NCBI RefSeq assembly: GCF_018224955.1
Contig: NZ_JAGTUU010000008.1
Coordinates: forward strand, 124,001-188,000
Length of the DNA: 64,000 nucleotides
Source: Thetidibacter halocola
GTDB lineage: Bacteria > Pseudomonadota > Alphaproteobacteria > Rhodobacterales > Rhodobacteraceae
Direction of reading: 5' to 3'
Positions within the stretch are counted from its first letter, which is position 1, and each line of letters begins with the position of its first letter. Shown here piece by piece: positions 7,960 to 17,165 of this stretch. The notes beneath the pieces were generated by a model. It did not search any database, was not told the DNA's origin, and worked only from the letters and a program-made list of their open reading frames with translations. The translations under genes and the position numbers were made by a program.

Positions 7960-9150
7960 ATGATTGCCCAAAACCCGGTCTTCATTCCCGGACCCACCAA
8001 CATCCCCGAGGTGATCCGGCGCGCCTGCGATCTGCCGACCATCGACCACCGGTCGCCCTTTTTCGCGTCGGTGCTGCACCCGGCGATCGACGGTGTCCGC
8101 AAGGTCCTGAAGCAGTCCAACGGCGAAACCTACATGATCCCCGGCACCGGCACCGGCGGCTGGGAAACCGCCATCGCCAACACGCTCAGCCCGGGCGACG
8201 GCATCCTCGCCGCGCGTAACGGCATGTTCAGCCACAAGTGGATCGACATGTGCAAGCGTTTCGGCCTCGACGTCACGCAGATCGACGTGACCTGGGGCGA
8301 GGGCCTGCCGGTCGCCCGCTATGAAGAAATCCTGCGCGCCGACAAGGACGGCAAGATCAAGGCCGTCCTCGCCACCCATAACGAGACCGCGACGGGCGTC
8401 GTTTCCGACATCGCCGGCGTCCGCAAGGCGCTGGACGCGGCGGGCCACGGCGCGCTGCTGCTGGTCGACGGCGTCAGCTCGATCGGGTCGATGCCCTTCG
8501 AGTTCGATGAATGGCGTGTCGACGTCGCCGTGACCGGCTCGCAGAAAGGCTTCATGTTGCCTGCCGGCCTCGCGATCATCGGTTTCTCGGACAAGGCCGT
8601 GGCGGCGTCGAAAACAGCCCGCCTGCCGCGCACCTATTTCTCGATCGACGACATGCGCAAGGGTTATGCCGCGAACGGCTATCCCTACACGCCGCCCGTC
8701 GGCCTGTTCAACGGGCTGAAGCTGTCGACGGAAATGCTGCTGGCCGAGGGTCTGGACAACGTGTTCGCCCGCCATGCCCGTATCGCCGGAGGCATCCGCG
8801 CCGCCGTCAACGCCTGGGGCATGAAACTCTGCGCCGTGCGGCCGGAACTCTACTCGAACACGGTGACGGCGATCCGCACGCCCGAAGGCTTTGACGCGGG
8901 CCGCGTCGTCGCCCACGCGCACAAGGATTACGCAATGGCCTTTGGCGCTGGCCTGGGTGACGTCGCGGGCAAGGTCTTCCGCATCGGGCACCTGGGCATG
9001 ATGACGGACTCGATGGCGCTGTCCGGCATCGCCACGGTCGAAATGGTCATGGCCGATCTCGGCCTCGACATTACCCTTGGCTCTGGCGTCGCGGCGGCAC
9101 AGGCCGTCTATCGCAAGGGCGTCACGGAAAAAAGGATGGCAGCGGAATGA
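7960..9150 (+). CDS. bhcA: Aspartate-glyoxylate aminotransferase
   Basis: A 396-residue class V PLP aminotransferase of the serine-glyoxylate/alanine-glyoxylate type. It opens NPVFIPGPTNIPE and carries the Schiff-base Lys196 in GSQKGFMLPAG. In the beta-hydroxyaspartate cycle it transfers the amino group of aspartate to glyoxylate, giving oxaloacetate and glycine. The start at 7960 follows GGAAGGAG. It overlaps bhcB by ATGA, and the gene order bhcA-B-C-D with divergent bhcR fixes the assignment over serine-glyoxylate transaminase of the serine cycle. Confidence 0.95.
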   Translation: MIAQNPVFIPGPTNIPEVIRRACDLPTIDHRSPFFASVLHPAIDGVRKVLKQSNGETYMIPGTGTGGWETAIANTLSPGDGILAARNGMFSHKWIDMCKRFGLDVTQIDVTWGEGLPVARYEEILRADKDGKIKAVLATHNETATGVVSDIAGVRKALDAAGHGALLLVDGVSSIGSMPFEFDEWRVDVAVTGSQKGFMLPAGLAIIGFSDKAVAASKTARLPRTYFSIDDMRKGYAANGYPYTPPVGLFNGLKLSTEMLLAEGLDNVFARHARIAGGIRAAVNAWGMKLCAVRPELYSNTVTAIRTPEGFDAGRVVAHAHKDYAMAFGAGLGDVAGKVFRIGHLGMMTDSMALSGIATVEMVMADLGLDITLGSGVAAAQAVYRKGVTEKRMAAE

Positions 9151-10115
9151 AGGACGTCACCACGAACCTCCCGACCTACGAGGACATGCTGGCCGCGCAT
9201 GAGCGGATCAAGCCTTACATCCACCGGACCCCGGTGTTGACCTCGTCCTATTTCAACGAACTGACCGGCGCGCAGCTGTTCTTCAAGTGCGAGAACTTCC
9301 AGAAGGCCGGCGCCTTCAAGGTGCGCGGCGCGTCGAACGCGGTCTTCGGCCTGTCGGACGAAGTGGCGGCCAAGGGCGTCGCGACGCACAGCTCGGGCAA
9401 CCACGCGCTGTCGCTGTCCTATGCCGCCGGCCGCCGGGGCATCCCCTGCCACGTGGTCATGCCACGCACCGCACCGCAGGCCAAGAAGGACGCCGTGCGC
9501 GGCTACGGCGGCATCATCACCGAATGCGAACCATCGACCACCTCGCGCGAAGCTGTCTTTGCCGAGGTACATGAGCGCACCGGCGCGGATTTCGTGCATC
9601 CCTACAACGACCCGCGCGTGATCGCGGGCCAGGGCACGTGTTCCAAGGAACTGATGGAGCAGGTCGACGGGCTCGATTCCGTGATCGCGCCCATCGGCGG
9701 CGGCGGCATGGTGTCGGGCTGCTGCCTGACGCTGTCCACGCTGGCCCCCGAGGTGAAGATCTACGCCGCCGAGCCCGAGCAGGCGGACGATGCCTATCGC
9801 AGCTTCAAGGCCGGGCACATCATCGCCGATGACGCGCCGAACACCATCGCCGATGGTCTGAAGGTGCCGCTGAAGGAGAACACCTGGCATTTCGTCAGCC
9901 ACCACGTCACCGACATCCTGACCGCGTCCGAGCAGGAGATCATCGACGCGATGAAGCTGACCTGGCAGCGGATGAAGATCGTGATGGAAGCCAGCTGCGC
10001 CGTGCCATTGGCGACGATCCTCAAGAATCCCGAGGTCTTCCGCGGCAAGCGCGTGGGCGTCATCATCACCGGTGGCAATGTCGATCTCGACAAGCTGCCC
10101 TGGATGAATTCCTGA
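9147..10115 (+). CDS. bhcB: beta-Hydroxyaspartate dehydratase
   Basis: A 322-residue fold-type II PLP enzyme (serine/threonine dehydratase and serine racemase family). The PLP Lys is at residue 58 in the AGAFKVRGA context; the phosphate-binding glycine run IGGGGMVSG and the HSSGNHALSL loop are present. In the cycle it eliminates water from beta-hydroxyaspartate to give iminosuccinate. It starts inside the bhcA stop (ATGA), so translation is coupled. Sequence alone would also allow threo-3-hydroxyaspartate ammonia-lyase; the operon decides the call. Confidence 0.94.
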   Translation: MKDVTTNLPTYEDMLAAHERIKPYIHRTPVLTSSYFNELTGAQLFFKCENFQKAGAFKVRGASNAVFGLSDEVAAKGVATHSSGNHALSLSYAAGRRGIPCHVVMPRTAPQAKKDAVRGYGGIITECEPSTTSREAVFAEVHERTGADFVHPYNDPRVIAGQGTCSKELMEQVDGLDSVIAPIGGGGMVSGCCLTLSTLAPEVKIYAAEPEQADDAYRSFKAGHIIADDAPNTIADGLKVPLKENTWHFVSHHVTDILTASEQEIIDAMKLTWQRMKIVMEASCAVPLATILKNPEVFRGKRVGVIITGGNVDLDKLPWMNS

Positions 10116-10124
10116 GCATTTTGC

Positions 10125-10153
10125 GCGGGCGGCGCCGTTCCGATGCCGCCCGC
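10125..10153 (+). terminator. Stem-loop between bhcB and bhcC
   Basis: GCGGGCGGC (10125-10133) pairs with GCCGCCCGC (10145-10153) around an 11-nt loop, followed by CTGTTTC. It lies inside the operon, so partial termination or mRNA-end protection is more likely than a full stop. Confidence 0.55.
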
Positions 10154-10253
10154 CTGTTTCCTATCGGAAACGACTCTGCTAGAGACCCCCTATCGCGCGG
10201 CAGGCGGCGCCCCGGCGCCCTGCCCGCCCAACCCCAAGCATGGGAGTGAGACG

Positions 10254-11417
10254 ATGAAAGACATCACCAATCTCGACGAGTTCGAAGTCGGCTATGATAT
10301 CCCCGCCCTGCCCGGCATGCCCGAGGACGAGATCCAGACGCCCTGCCTGATCCTCGATCTGGACGCGCTGGAGCGCAACATCAAGAAGATGGGCGACTAT
10401 GCCAAGGCACATGGCATGCGTCACCGCGTCCACGGCAAGATGCACAAGTCGGTGGACGTGGCCAAGCTGCAGGTCGAACTGGGCGGCGCCTGCGGCGTCT
10501 GCTGCCAGAAAGTGTCCGAGGCCGAGGTGTTCGCCCGTGGCGGCATCAAGGACGTGCTGGTGTCGAACCAGGTCCGCGAACCCGCCAAGATCGACCGCCT
10601 GGCCCGCATGCCGAAGCTCGGCGCACGCACCATCTGCTGCGTCGACGACGTGGCCAACGTGGCCGACCTGTCGGCTGCCGCGCAGAAGCATGGCACGCAG
10701 ATCGAATGCCTGGTCGAGATCGATTGCGGCGCCGGACGCTGCGGCGTGACCACGACCCCCGCCGTGATCGAGATCGCCAAGGCGATCGAGGCCGCGCCGG
10801 GTCTGAAATTCGCCGGCATCCAGGCCTACCAGGGCGCCATGCAGCACCTCGACTCCTATGACGAGCGCAAGGCCAAGATCGCCGTCGCCGTCGCCATGGT
10901 GAAGGACGCGGTGGACGGGCTGAAAGCCGAAGGCATCGAGTGCGACATCGTCGGCGGCGGCGGCACCGGCTCCTACTATTTCGAGAGCACCTCGGGCGTC
11001 TACAACGAGCTTCAGTGCGGCTCCTACGCCTTCATGGACGCGGATTACGGCCGTATCCTCGACAAGGACGGCAAGCGCATCGACCAGGGCGAGTGGGAGA
11101 ACGCGCTGTTCATCCTGACGAGCGTCATGTCCCACGCGAAGGCCGACAAGGCCATCGTGGATGCCGGCCTCAAGGCGCAGTCGGTCGACAGCGGCCTGCC
11201 GGTGATCTTCGGACGGGACGACGTGAAATACGTCAAGTGTTCGGACGAGCATGGCGTGGTCATGGACGAGGGCGGCGTGCTCAAGGTCAACGACAAGCTG
11301 CGGCTGGTCCCGGGCCATTGCGACCCGACCTGCAACGTGCACGACTGGTATGTCGGCGTGCGCGGCGGCAAGGTCGAGACCGTGTGGCCAGTGTCGGCCC
11401 GCGGCAAGGCCTACTGA
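10254..11417 (+). CDS. bhcC: beta-Hydroxyaspartate aldolase
   Basis: A 387-residue D-threonine-aldolase-like protein (alanine-racemase-type PLP barrel plus C-terminal beta domain). The barrel start has CLILDLDALERNI and the PLP Lys region HGKMHKSVDVAKLQ; the metal-binding C-terminal motif PGHCDPTCNVHDW is present. In the cycle it condenses glycine with a second glyoxylate to beta-hydroxyaspartate. The ATG at 10254 follows GGGAGTGAG; the open frame continues upstream through the hairpin but is not coding. It is 138 bp after bhcB, the largest gap before the still larger one to bhcD. Confidence 0.95.
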   Translation: MKDITNLDEFEVGYDIPALPGMPEDEIQTPCLILDLDALERNIKKMGDYAKAHGMRHRVHGKMHKSVDVAKLQVELGGACGVCCQKVSEAEVFARGGIKDVLVSNQVREPAKIDRLARMPKLGARTICCVDDVANVADLSAAAQKHGTQIECLVEIDCGAGRCGVTTTPAVIEIAKAIEAAPGLKFAGIQAYQGAMQHLDSYDERKAKIAVAVAMVKDAVDGLKAEGIECDIVGGGGTGSYYFESTSGVYNELQCGSYAFMDADYGRILDKDGKRIDQGEWENALFILTSVMSHAKADKAIVDAGLKAQSVDSGLPVIFGRDDVKYVKCSDEHGVVMDEGGVLKVNDKLRLVPGHCDPTCNVHDWYVGVRGGKVETVWPVSARGKAY

Positions 11418-11427
11418 GACAGGTTTC

Positions 11428-11477
11428 GGACCGGCGTGCGCCGGTCCGACCCGCGCGCGCCCCGGCGGGGCGCGCGC
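11428..11477. terminator. Two adjacent GC-rich hairpins after bhcC
   Basis: Hairpin 1: GGACCGGCG/CGCCGGTCC (11428-11447, 2-nt loop). Hairpin 2: GCGCGCGCCCC/GGGGCGCGCGC (11453-11477, 3-nt loop). Both are perfect and neither has a T tract. Together with the repeat that follows they fill the bhcC-bhcD gap; mRNA stabilisation or reduced read-through into bhcD are possible roles. Confidence 0.6.
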
Positions 11478-11479
11478 AA

Positions 11480-11541
11480 GGGGGCTCTGCCCCCATCCGC
11501 GCCATGCGCGGATTCCCCCGGAGTTTACTGGCAAGATGAAG
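11480..11541 (+). repeat. Dispersed intergenic repeat, copy A (GGCAAGATGAAG type)
   Basis: GGGGGCTCTGCCCCC at 11480-11494 is followed by a GC-rich spacer and CCCCCGGAGTTTACTGGCAAGATGAAG. The same two blocks recur at 48120-48181, 54380-54428 and, reversed, 54616-54661. It is always intergenic, with internal hairpins, so it behaves like a REP/BIME-type element. Confidence 0.75.
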
Positions 11542-11572
11542 CAGGGGCGATGCGCCCCGGGAAGGAGAGGTC

Positions 11573-12577
11573 ATGGCTGACGGAGCAACCAAGGTGGCAG
11601 GCAACGAGGTCATCATCGTCCCCGAAAGCGAGATCGCCGGGCTGATGACGGCAGAGGCCGCGTTCGAGGCGGTCGAGGCGGTGTTCGCCGCGATGGCCGC
11701 AGGCGACGCCTACAACTTTCCCGTCGTGCGCGAAGCCATTGGGCACGAGGACGCGCTGTATGGTTTCAAGGGCGGGTTCGACCAGGCAGGATTGACGCTG
11801 GGCCTCAAGGCGGGCGGCTACTGGCCGCACAACCTCGAACGGCGCAACCTGATCAACCACCAGTCGACGGTCTTCCTCTTCGACCCCGACAGCGGACGGA
11901 TGCGGGCGATGGTAGGCGGCAACCTGCTGACCGCGCTGCGGACCGCGGCCGCGTCATCGGTCTCGATCCGCCACCTGTCGCGCCCCGATTCCAAGGTCCT
12001 GGGTATCGTCGGCGCCGGCCACCAGTCGCATTTCCAGCTGCGTGCAGCCGCGAAACAGCGCGATTTCGAAAAGGTCGTGGCCTGGAACTACCACCCCGAC
12101 ATGCTGCCGAAACTGGCCGAGACCGCAGCCGCGATCGGCCTGCCCTTCGAGTCCGTCTCGCTCGAGGACCTGGGCGCGCAGGCGGATGTCATCATCACCA
12201 TCACCTCGGCCTTTGCCCCGTCGCTGATGGACGCACATGTGAAGCCCGGCACGCACCTGGCCTGCATGGGCACCGACACCAAGGGCAAGCAGGAGGTCGA
12301 GGCGGCGCTGCTGGCGCGCGCGACGGTCTTTACCGATGAAGTGGCGCAGAGCATCAGCATCGGCGAGGCGCAGCACGCGGTTGCGGCGGGCCTGATCGCC
12401 GAAGACGCGATCACCCAGATTGGCGCCGCGATCAACGGCACCCATCCGGGCCGCTCCTCGGAAAACGAGATTACGCTGTTCGACGGCACGGGTGTCGGCC
12501 TCCAGGACCTTGCCGTGGCGGCCAAGGTCGTCGACCTCGCGCTCGAAAAGGGCATCGCCCAACGCGTCGCTTTCTGA
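11573..12577 (+). CDS. bhcD: Iminosuccinate reductase
   Basis: A 334-residue ornithine cyclodeaminase/mu-crystallin-family reductase. The substrate region has YGFKGGFD and LKAGGYWPHN; the Rossmann signature GIVGAGHQSHFQL lies near residue 140, and GTDTKGKQE follows. In the beta-hydroxyaspartate cycle it reduces iminosuccinate to aspartate with NAD(P)H, regenerating the amino donor for BhcA. GGAAGGAGAGG precedes the ATG at 11573. The gap after bhcC holds strong hairpins, so its level may differ from that of bhcABC. Confidence 0.94.
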   Translation: MADGATKVAGNEVIIVPESEIAGLMTAEAAFEAVEAVFAAMAAGDAYNFPVVREAIGHEDALYGFKGGFDQAGLTLGLKAGGYWPHNLERRNLINHQSTVFLFDPDSGRMRAMVGGNLLTALRTAAASSVSIRHLSRPDSKVLGIVGAGHQSHFQLRAAAKQRDFEKVVAWNYHPDMLPKLAETAAAIGLPFESVSLEDLGAQADVIITITSAFAPSLMDAHVKPGTHLACMGTDTKGKQEVEAALLARATVFTDEVAQSISIGEAQHAVAAGLIAEDAITQIGAAINGTHPGRSSENEITLFDGTGVGLQDLAVAAKVVDLALEKGIAQRVAF

Positions 12578-12651
12578 TCCCGGCTCCGCGGACGGTGCGC
12601 CCGGCCGCGGATTGCGCTATCAGGCGGGAAACCGAGACCGGAGCCTTCCTG

Positions 12652-13188
12652 ATGCGTGCCTTCATCGCCCTGCCGCTGCCCGATTCCAGCCTGCCGGCGC
12701 TGGTGCCACTGCAACGGCAGTTGCGCGTCGGCCGCCCCGTGCCACCCGAGAACCTGCACCTGACCCTCGTCTTTCTCGACGAGCAGAGTGACGAGGCGCT
12801 GGAGGCGTTGCATGGCGAATTGCTGCGCTTGCGCGTGCCGGCCTTTCCGGTGACGCTGCGCGGGCTGAGCACGATGGGCGGCGACCCGCCACGCATCCTG
12901 GCCGCCGAGGCAGACGCGAGCCCGCCGCTGGTGGCGCTGCACAAGGCGGTCACAGGGGCTGCGCGGCGGGCAGGGCTGGTGCTGCCCGCGCGCCGCTTTC
13001 GTCCGCATGTGACGCTGACGCGCCTGGGACGAGGTGACAGTACGGCCCGGTCGCCAGCCCTTGCCGGGCTTGCCGGATTTCACCACGAAACCGCCCCGCT
13101 GACCGCCTTTGCGCTTTATGAATCGATCCTTCGGCCCTCCGGCGCGGAATACGAGGCGCTGGCGGTCTACCCGCTGATACCGACCTGA
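12652..13188 (+). CDS. thpR: RNA 2',3'-cyclic phosphodiesterase (LigT/ThpR)
   Basis: A 178-residue 2H phosphoesterase with both catalytic H-x-T-x motifs, HLTL at about residue 40 and HVTL at about residue 120. Such proteins open 2',3'-cyclic phosphates on RNA. The ATG at 12652 (MRAFIALPLPD) is the family N-terminus. Its 3' end overlaps the convergent oxidoreductase gene by 22 bp. Confidence 0.93.
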   Translation: MRAFIALPLPDSSLPALVPLQRQLRVGRPVPPENLHLTLVFLDEQSDEALEALHGELLRLRVPAFPVTLRGLSTMGGDPPRILAAEADASPPLVALHKAVTGAARRAGLVLPARRFRPHVTLTRLGRGDSTARSPALAGLAGFHHETAPLTAFALYESILRPSGAEYEALAVYPLIPT

Positions 13189-14279
13189 TCGACGGCGACC
13201 CAGCCGCCCTTGGCGTGCGATTGCCGCGCCGCCGCGATCACCCGATGCACCGCCAGCCCGTCCTCGAAGGTCGGCCAGATCGCGCGCCCCTCGTGGATCG
13301 CGGTCAGGAAGTCCTTGGCCTCGATGATGATCTGGTCCTGGTAGCCGGTGCCATGCCCCGGCCCCAGGCAGAAGGGCTTGTAGTCGGGATGATCCGGCCC
13401 GGTCAGGATCTTGCGGAACCCGCGTTCTGCCGGGGGCGCGGCGGTCTCGTAGAACCAAAGCGCGTTCTGATCCTCCTGGTCGAAGCGCAGCGCACCCAGT
13501 TCTCCGGTAATCTCGTAGGTAAAACCCATCTTGCGTCCGGTCGCGACGCGGCTGGCGAACAGGCTGCCCGACACGCCCCCGGCAAAGCGCAGCATCATCT
13601 GCACCTGGTCGTCATTCGTCACCGGATGGCCGTTCCGCTCGGGAAAGACGGTCTCGATCCGGGCACTGACCGCCTCGATCGGACCCATCAGCGCCAGGGC
13701 GGCGTTGATCGGATGCGGGGCAAGGTCGCCGAGACAGCCATTCGCCGCCCCCTGGCAGCGCCACGGCGGCAGGATGCCGTCGATGTGGAAATCTTCTGTA
13801 TGCTCGATCCGGGCATGGATCAGCCGGCCCAGACGGCCCTCGGCGATCAGGCGGCGGGCGAATTGCGTCGCGGGGGTGCGGCTGTAATTGTAGGCGACCA
13901 TGTTGGCCACTTTGGCCCCGCGCGCGGCGTCGACCATGTCCTGCGCCTCGGCCACGGTCAGGCCCATCGGCTTTTCGCAAAGCACCGGCTTGCCGCGCGC
14001 CAGCGCCTCCAGCGCGATCTCGCGATGGGTGGACTGGGGCGAGGCGATGACCACGGCCTCGACGCTGTCATCGGCGACCAGCGCGCGCCAGTCCGAGGCC
14101 GCGCGGGCAAAGCCGTAGGCTGCGGCGTAGCGTACGCTGCTGTCAGGGGTAGAGCCACAGATCGCCGCCAGCCTTGGCCGGATCGGCAGTTCGAATACAG
14201 ATGCCACGGCGGCGAAGGCCACCGAATGCGCCTTGCCCATGTAGCCGCCGCCGACCACCCCGATCCCGATCTCGCGCAT
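13167..14279 (-). CDS. Gfo/Idh/MocA-family NAD(P) oxidoreductase
   Basis: A 370-residue protein with N-terminal Rossmann motif GVVGGGYMGKAHS at residues 7-19, the family CEKPMG motif (catalytic Lys), and a C-terminal alpha/beta domain with GDLAPHPINAAL carrying the usual His. Members oxidise or reduce sugars, inositols and related polyols; the substrate cannot be told here. The start at 14279 places the Rossmann motif at the N-terminus; the open frame further upstream is rejected. It stands alone, convergent with thpR. Confidence 0.9.
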   Translation of the reverse strand: MREIGIGVVGGGYMGKAHSVAFAAVASVFELPIRPRLAAICGSTPDSSVRYAAAYGFARAASDWRALVADDSVEAVVIASPQSTHREIALEALARGKPVLCEKPMGLTVAEAQDMVDAARGAKVANMVAYNYSRTPATQFARRLIAEGRLGRLIHARIEHTEDFHIDGILPPWRCQGAANGCLGDLAPHPINAALALMGPIEAVSARIETVFPERNGHPVTNDDQVQMMLRFAGGVSGSLFASRVATGRKMGFTYEITGELGALRFDQEDQNALWFYETAAPPAERGFRKILTGPDHPDYKPFCLGPGHGTGYQDQIIIEAKDFLTAIHEGRAIWPTFEDGLAVHRVIAAARQSHAKGGWVAVDQVGISG

Positions 14280-14442
14280 GATCCGCCTCCTGCCCAGTCG
14301 CCCATGGACAGTGTCGCGGCAGGACCCATCTGGCAAGCCCGGGCAGCGCGAGGCCAGATTGCGCGAGGCCAGCGCGTACGGGACGGCGGGCGGGGCGATG
14401 GTCCGGACACAATCCGGGCCGAGCGGCGTCTGGCGGCCCGCC

Positions 14443-16224
14443 CTAGAGCGGCCAGAGCAGCGGGATCAGCAGAGCCGAAATCAACCCGACGCTGATATTC
14501 AGCGGCAGGCCCACCTTGACGAAATCGGAAAACTTGTAACCTCCCGGTCCATAGACCAGCGTGTTGGTCTGGTACCCGATGGGCGTGGCGAAACTGCACG
14601 AGGCCGCAACCATGACCGCCACCACCAGCGGGCGCGGATCGACGCCGATCACCTCGGCCAGCCCGATGGCAATCGGCGTCACCACCACCGCGACGGCGTT
14701 GTTGCTGATGGCCTCGGTCAGAACCGAGGTCAGCAGGAAGACGCACCAGATCAGCAGCACCGGCGGCAGGTTCGCCATCAGTGGTGCCACGGCCTCGGCG
14801 ATCAGGCGCACCGCGCCCGAGGATTCCAGCGCTGCGCCCACCGCCAGCATGGCAAAGATTAGCGCCAGCAACTGCCCCTCGACAAAGGAAAACGCCTCGT
14901 CGGAATCGATGCAGCGGGTCAGCAGAACGACCGCCACAGCCACCACCGACAGCGCCAGGATCGGCGCCACGCCCAGCGCCGCCAGGATCACGATCCCCGC
15001 CAGCGCGGCCAGCGCGATCGGCGCATGGCTGCGGCGGAACGCACGGACCGTGGGCTGCGCCACGTCGACCATGTTCATCTCGTCCGCCAGCCGCTTGATG
15101 TCGTCCGGCGCGCCCTCCAGCAGCAGCGTGTCGCCCACCCGCACAACCAGCTCGTCCAGCTGGCGGCCGATATTCTGGTTCCGGCGATGAACCGCCAGCG
15201 GATAGACGCCGAAACGCCGCCGCAGGCGCAACGCCCCCAGGCTGCGGCCCACCATCTTGCAGCCCGGCGTGATCAGCACCTCGACCGTCGACGTCTCCTT
15301 GGCCGAGACCTGGTCCACCCGCCGCAATTCCTTGTTGGTCTGGAGCGACATCAACTCGGTCATCTGGGTGCGCAGCACCACGCGGTCGCCGACCTCCAGC
15401 CGGACATCCGTCAGGTTGCGGCGCAGCGACTCGTCGCCCCGGATCACGTCGATCAACCGCACACCCTCGCGCTTGAACAGCTGCACGCCCAGCACCTCGC
15501 GCCCGATCAAGTTGCTGTCGGGCGGGATGACCGCCTCGGTAAAGAACTTCATCCGAGACCGGTCCGAGGACAGCATGCTGGCCATCGAGGTCCGGTCGGG
15601 CAGCAGCCAGCGGCCGGTCGCCAGCAGGTAGAGCAACCCCCAGGCCACCAGCACCAGCGCCAGCGGCGTCACCTCGAAGATTGTGAAAGGCTCCAACCCC
15701 TTGCTGCGCGCCACGCCGTCCACCAGCAGGTTGGTCGAGGTGCCGATCAGCGTCGTCGTGCCGCCCAGGATCGCCGCGTAGGACAGCGGGATCAGCAGCT
15801 TGGACGGCGCGACATCCAGCGATTTCGCCAGCTGCACGAAGATCGGAAGCATGACCACCACCACCGGCGTGTTGTTCATGAAGGCCGAGGCCACGACCAC
15901 CGTGGCGATGATCCCCGCCATCGCAACGCGCGGGTTCTTCTGCACGCCCGCCTGCGCCACGCTGATGAACCGTTCCAGCGCCCCGGTGCGCACCAGCGCC
16001 CCCACCACCAGGAACATCGCCGCGATGGTCCAGGGCGCCGGGTTCGACAGCACGCGCAGCGCCTCGTCATAAGGCAGCACGCCCAGCAGCAGCAGCGCCG
16101 CGACGCCGCCAATGGCCACGACCTCGGTCGGATAGGTCTCGCGAATGAACAACGTGAACATCACCACGACGACAGCCATCGCGGCATAGGCCTCGCCCAT
16201 CTGGGACAATTCGATGAACTGCAT
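14443..16224 (-). CDS. SLC13/DASS-type anion transporter with two RCK_C domains
   Basis: A 593-residue membrane protein: about six helices (residues 10-200), two cytoplasmic TrkA-C/RCK_C domains (about 215-300 and 305-385), then six more helices. The paired DASS signatures are visible: SAFMNNTPVVVVMLPI with GTSTNLLV in the first half and EAISNNAVAVVVTPIAIG with GYQTNTLV in the second. Relatives carry sulfate, di/tricarboxylates or arsenite; the substrate is not determinable. A TTG at 16248 that overlaps the upstream stop as TTGA is an alternative start. Confidence 0.9.
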   Translation of the reverse strand: MQFIELSQMGEAYAAMAVVVVMFTLFIRETYPTEVVAIGGVAALLLLGVLPYDEALRVLSNPAPWTIAAMFLVVGALVRTGALERFISVAQAGVQKNPRVAMAGIIATVVVASAFMNNTPVVVVMLPIFVQLAKSLDVAPSKLLIPLSYAAILGGTTTLIGTSTNLLVDGVARSKGLEPFTIFEVTPLALVLVAWGLLYLLATGRWLLPDRTSMASMLSSDRSRMKFFTEAVIPPDSNLIGREVLGVQLFKREGVRLIDVIRGDESLRRNLTDVRLEVGDRVVLRTQMTELMSLQTNKELRRVDQVSAKETSTVEVLITPGCKMVGRSLGALRLRRRFGVYPLAVHRRNQNIGRQLDELVVRVGDTLLLEGAPDDIKRLADEMNMVDVAQPTVRAFRRSHAPIALAALAGIVILAALGVAPILALSVVAVAVVLLTRCIDSDEAFSFVEGQLLALIFAMLAVGAALESSGAVRLIAEAVAPLMANLPPVLLIWCVFLLTSVLTEAISNNAVAVVVTPIAIGLAEVIGVDPRPLVVAVMVAASCSFATPIGYQTNTLVYGPGGYKFSDFVKVGLPLNISVGLISALLIPLLWPL

Positions 16225-16244
16225 GTTGGTCAGGTGCCCCGCTC

Positions 16245-17165
16245 TCAACCCGTCGCATTCTGGCCGAGCGCACCATCAGGCACAAGGCGTTTGGGCTGCG
16301 GCTGCACCAGGGCGAGCCCCGCCAACATCAGCGCCAGCGCCGCCCAGATCCAGCCGGAATAGCCCTCGGACAGAAAGGCCATGGCCCAGATGACGCCGAA
16401 CAGCGTCACGAAGTAACTCACCTGCACGGCAAAGACCGACCCCGCCACACCCACCAGCCAGACATAGCCGGAATAGGCCGCCGCATGCAGCAGCGCCGAG
16501 GCGATCAGCGCGATCTCGGGCGCACCGATCCCGCTCCGCGGATCGACCATCACGCCGCCTGCCAGCGCCAGGGGCAGGCACAGCACCGCTCCCACGGCCG
16601 AGGCGCCCGCGAGGACCTGCATCGGGTCCAGCCCGTATGTGCCCCAGCGCTGCACCACGTTGCCCTCGATCGCGTAGAGAACCGAGGACAGCAGCGCGAT
16701 CCCCACCCACAGCGCCGGCACCGCGGGCGGCAACCCCTCGGTCGGCAGCACGATCAGCGACACGCCCGCAAGGCCCAGCGCCAAGCCCAGCAGACGCCGG
16801 ACATGGAACCGGTCGTTGCCAAGGGCCAGCGCGATGGGAAAGGCCCACATCGGCACCGAACTCAGCAGGATCGACAGCACGCCCGCCGGCAGGTGCCGCG
16901 CCGCGTTGTAAGAGGTGATGCCCGGCAGGACCGACCCGACCAGCGCGATCACCAGGTAAAGCCGCAGATGCGCCGGCGTCAGCGACAACGCCCGTCCCCG
17001 CGCCAGCGTGATCCCGCCCAGCACCACGGCGCCGATCAGCAATTGCCAGAACAGCAGTCCCAGCGCCGCATGGCCAGTCGACACGGCCACCTTCGCCAGG
17101 GGCTGCGTCGCGCCCCAGGCCGCGCCGATCACGGCAAGGGCCAGAAAAGGCGCAAGACGCGTCAA
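16245..17165 (-). CDS. EamA/DMT-superfamily exporter
   Basis: A 306-residue protein with ten hydrophobic segments in two repeated EamA halves, opening LAVIGAAWGATQPLAKVA. Family members export metabolites or amino acids. Its start overlaps the upstream phosphodiesterase gene as ATGA, and its stop touches the possible TTG start of the DASS transporter, so three genes form one tight unit on the minus strand. Confidence 0.9.
   Translation of the reverse strand: MTRLAPFLALAVIGAAWGATQPLAKVAVSTGHAALGLLFWQLLIGAVVLGGITLARGRALSLTPAHLRLYLVIALVGSVLPGITSYNAARHLPAGVLSILLSSVPMWAFPIALALGNDRFHVRRLLGLALGLAGVSLIVLPTEGLPPAVPALWVGIALLSSVLYAIEGNVVQRWGTYGLDPMQVLAGASAVGAVLCLPLALAGGVMVDPRSGIGAPEIALIASALLHAAAYSGYVWLVGVAGSVFAVQVSYFVTLFGVIWAMAFLSEGYSGWIWAALALMLAGLALVQPQPKRLVPDGALGQNATG

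Noticed and set aside
11480-11541. Insertion-sequence remnant
   Set aside because: The repeat has no transposase fragment, terminal inverted repeats or target duplication that I can see; a REP-like element fits better.
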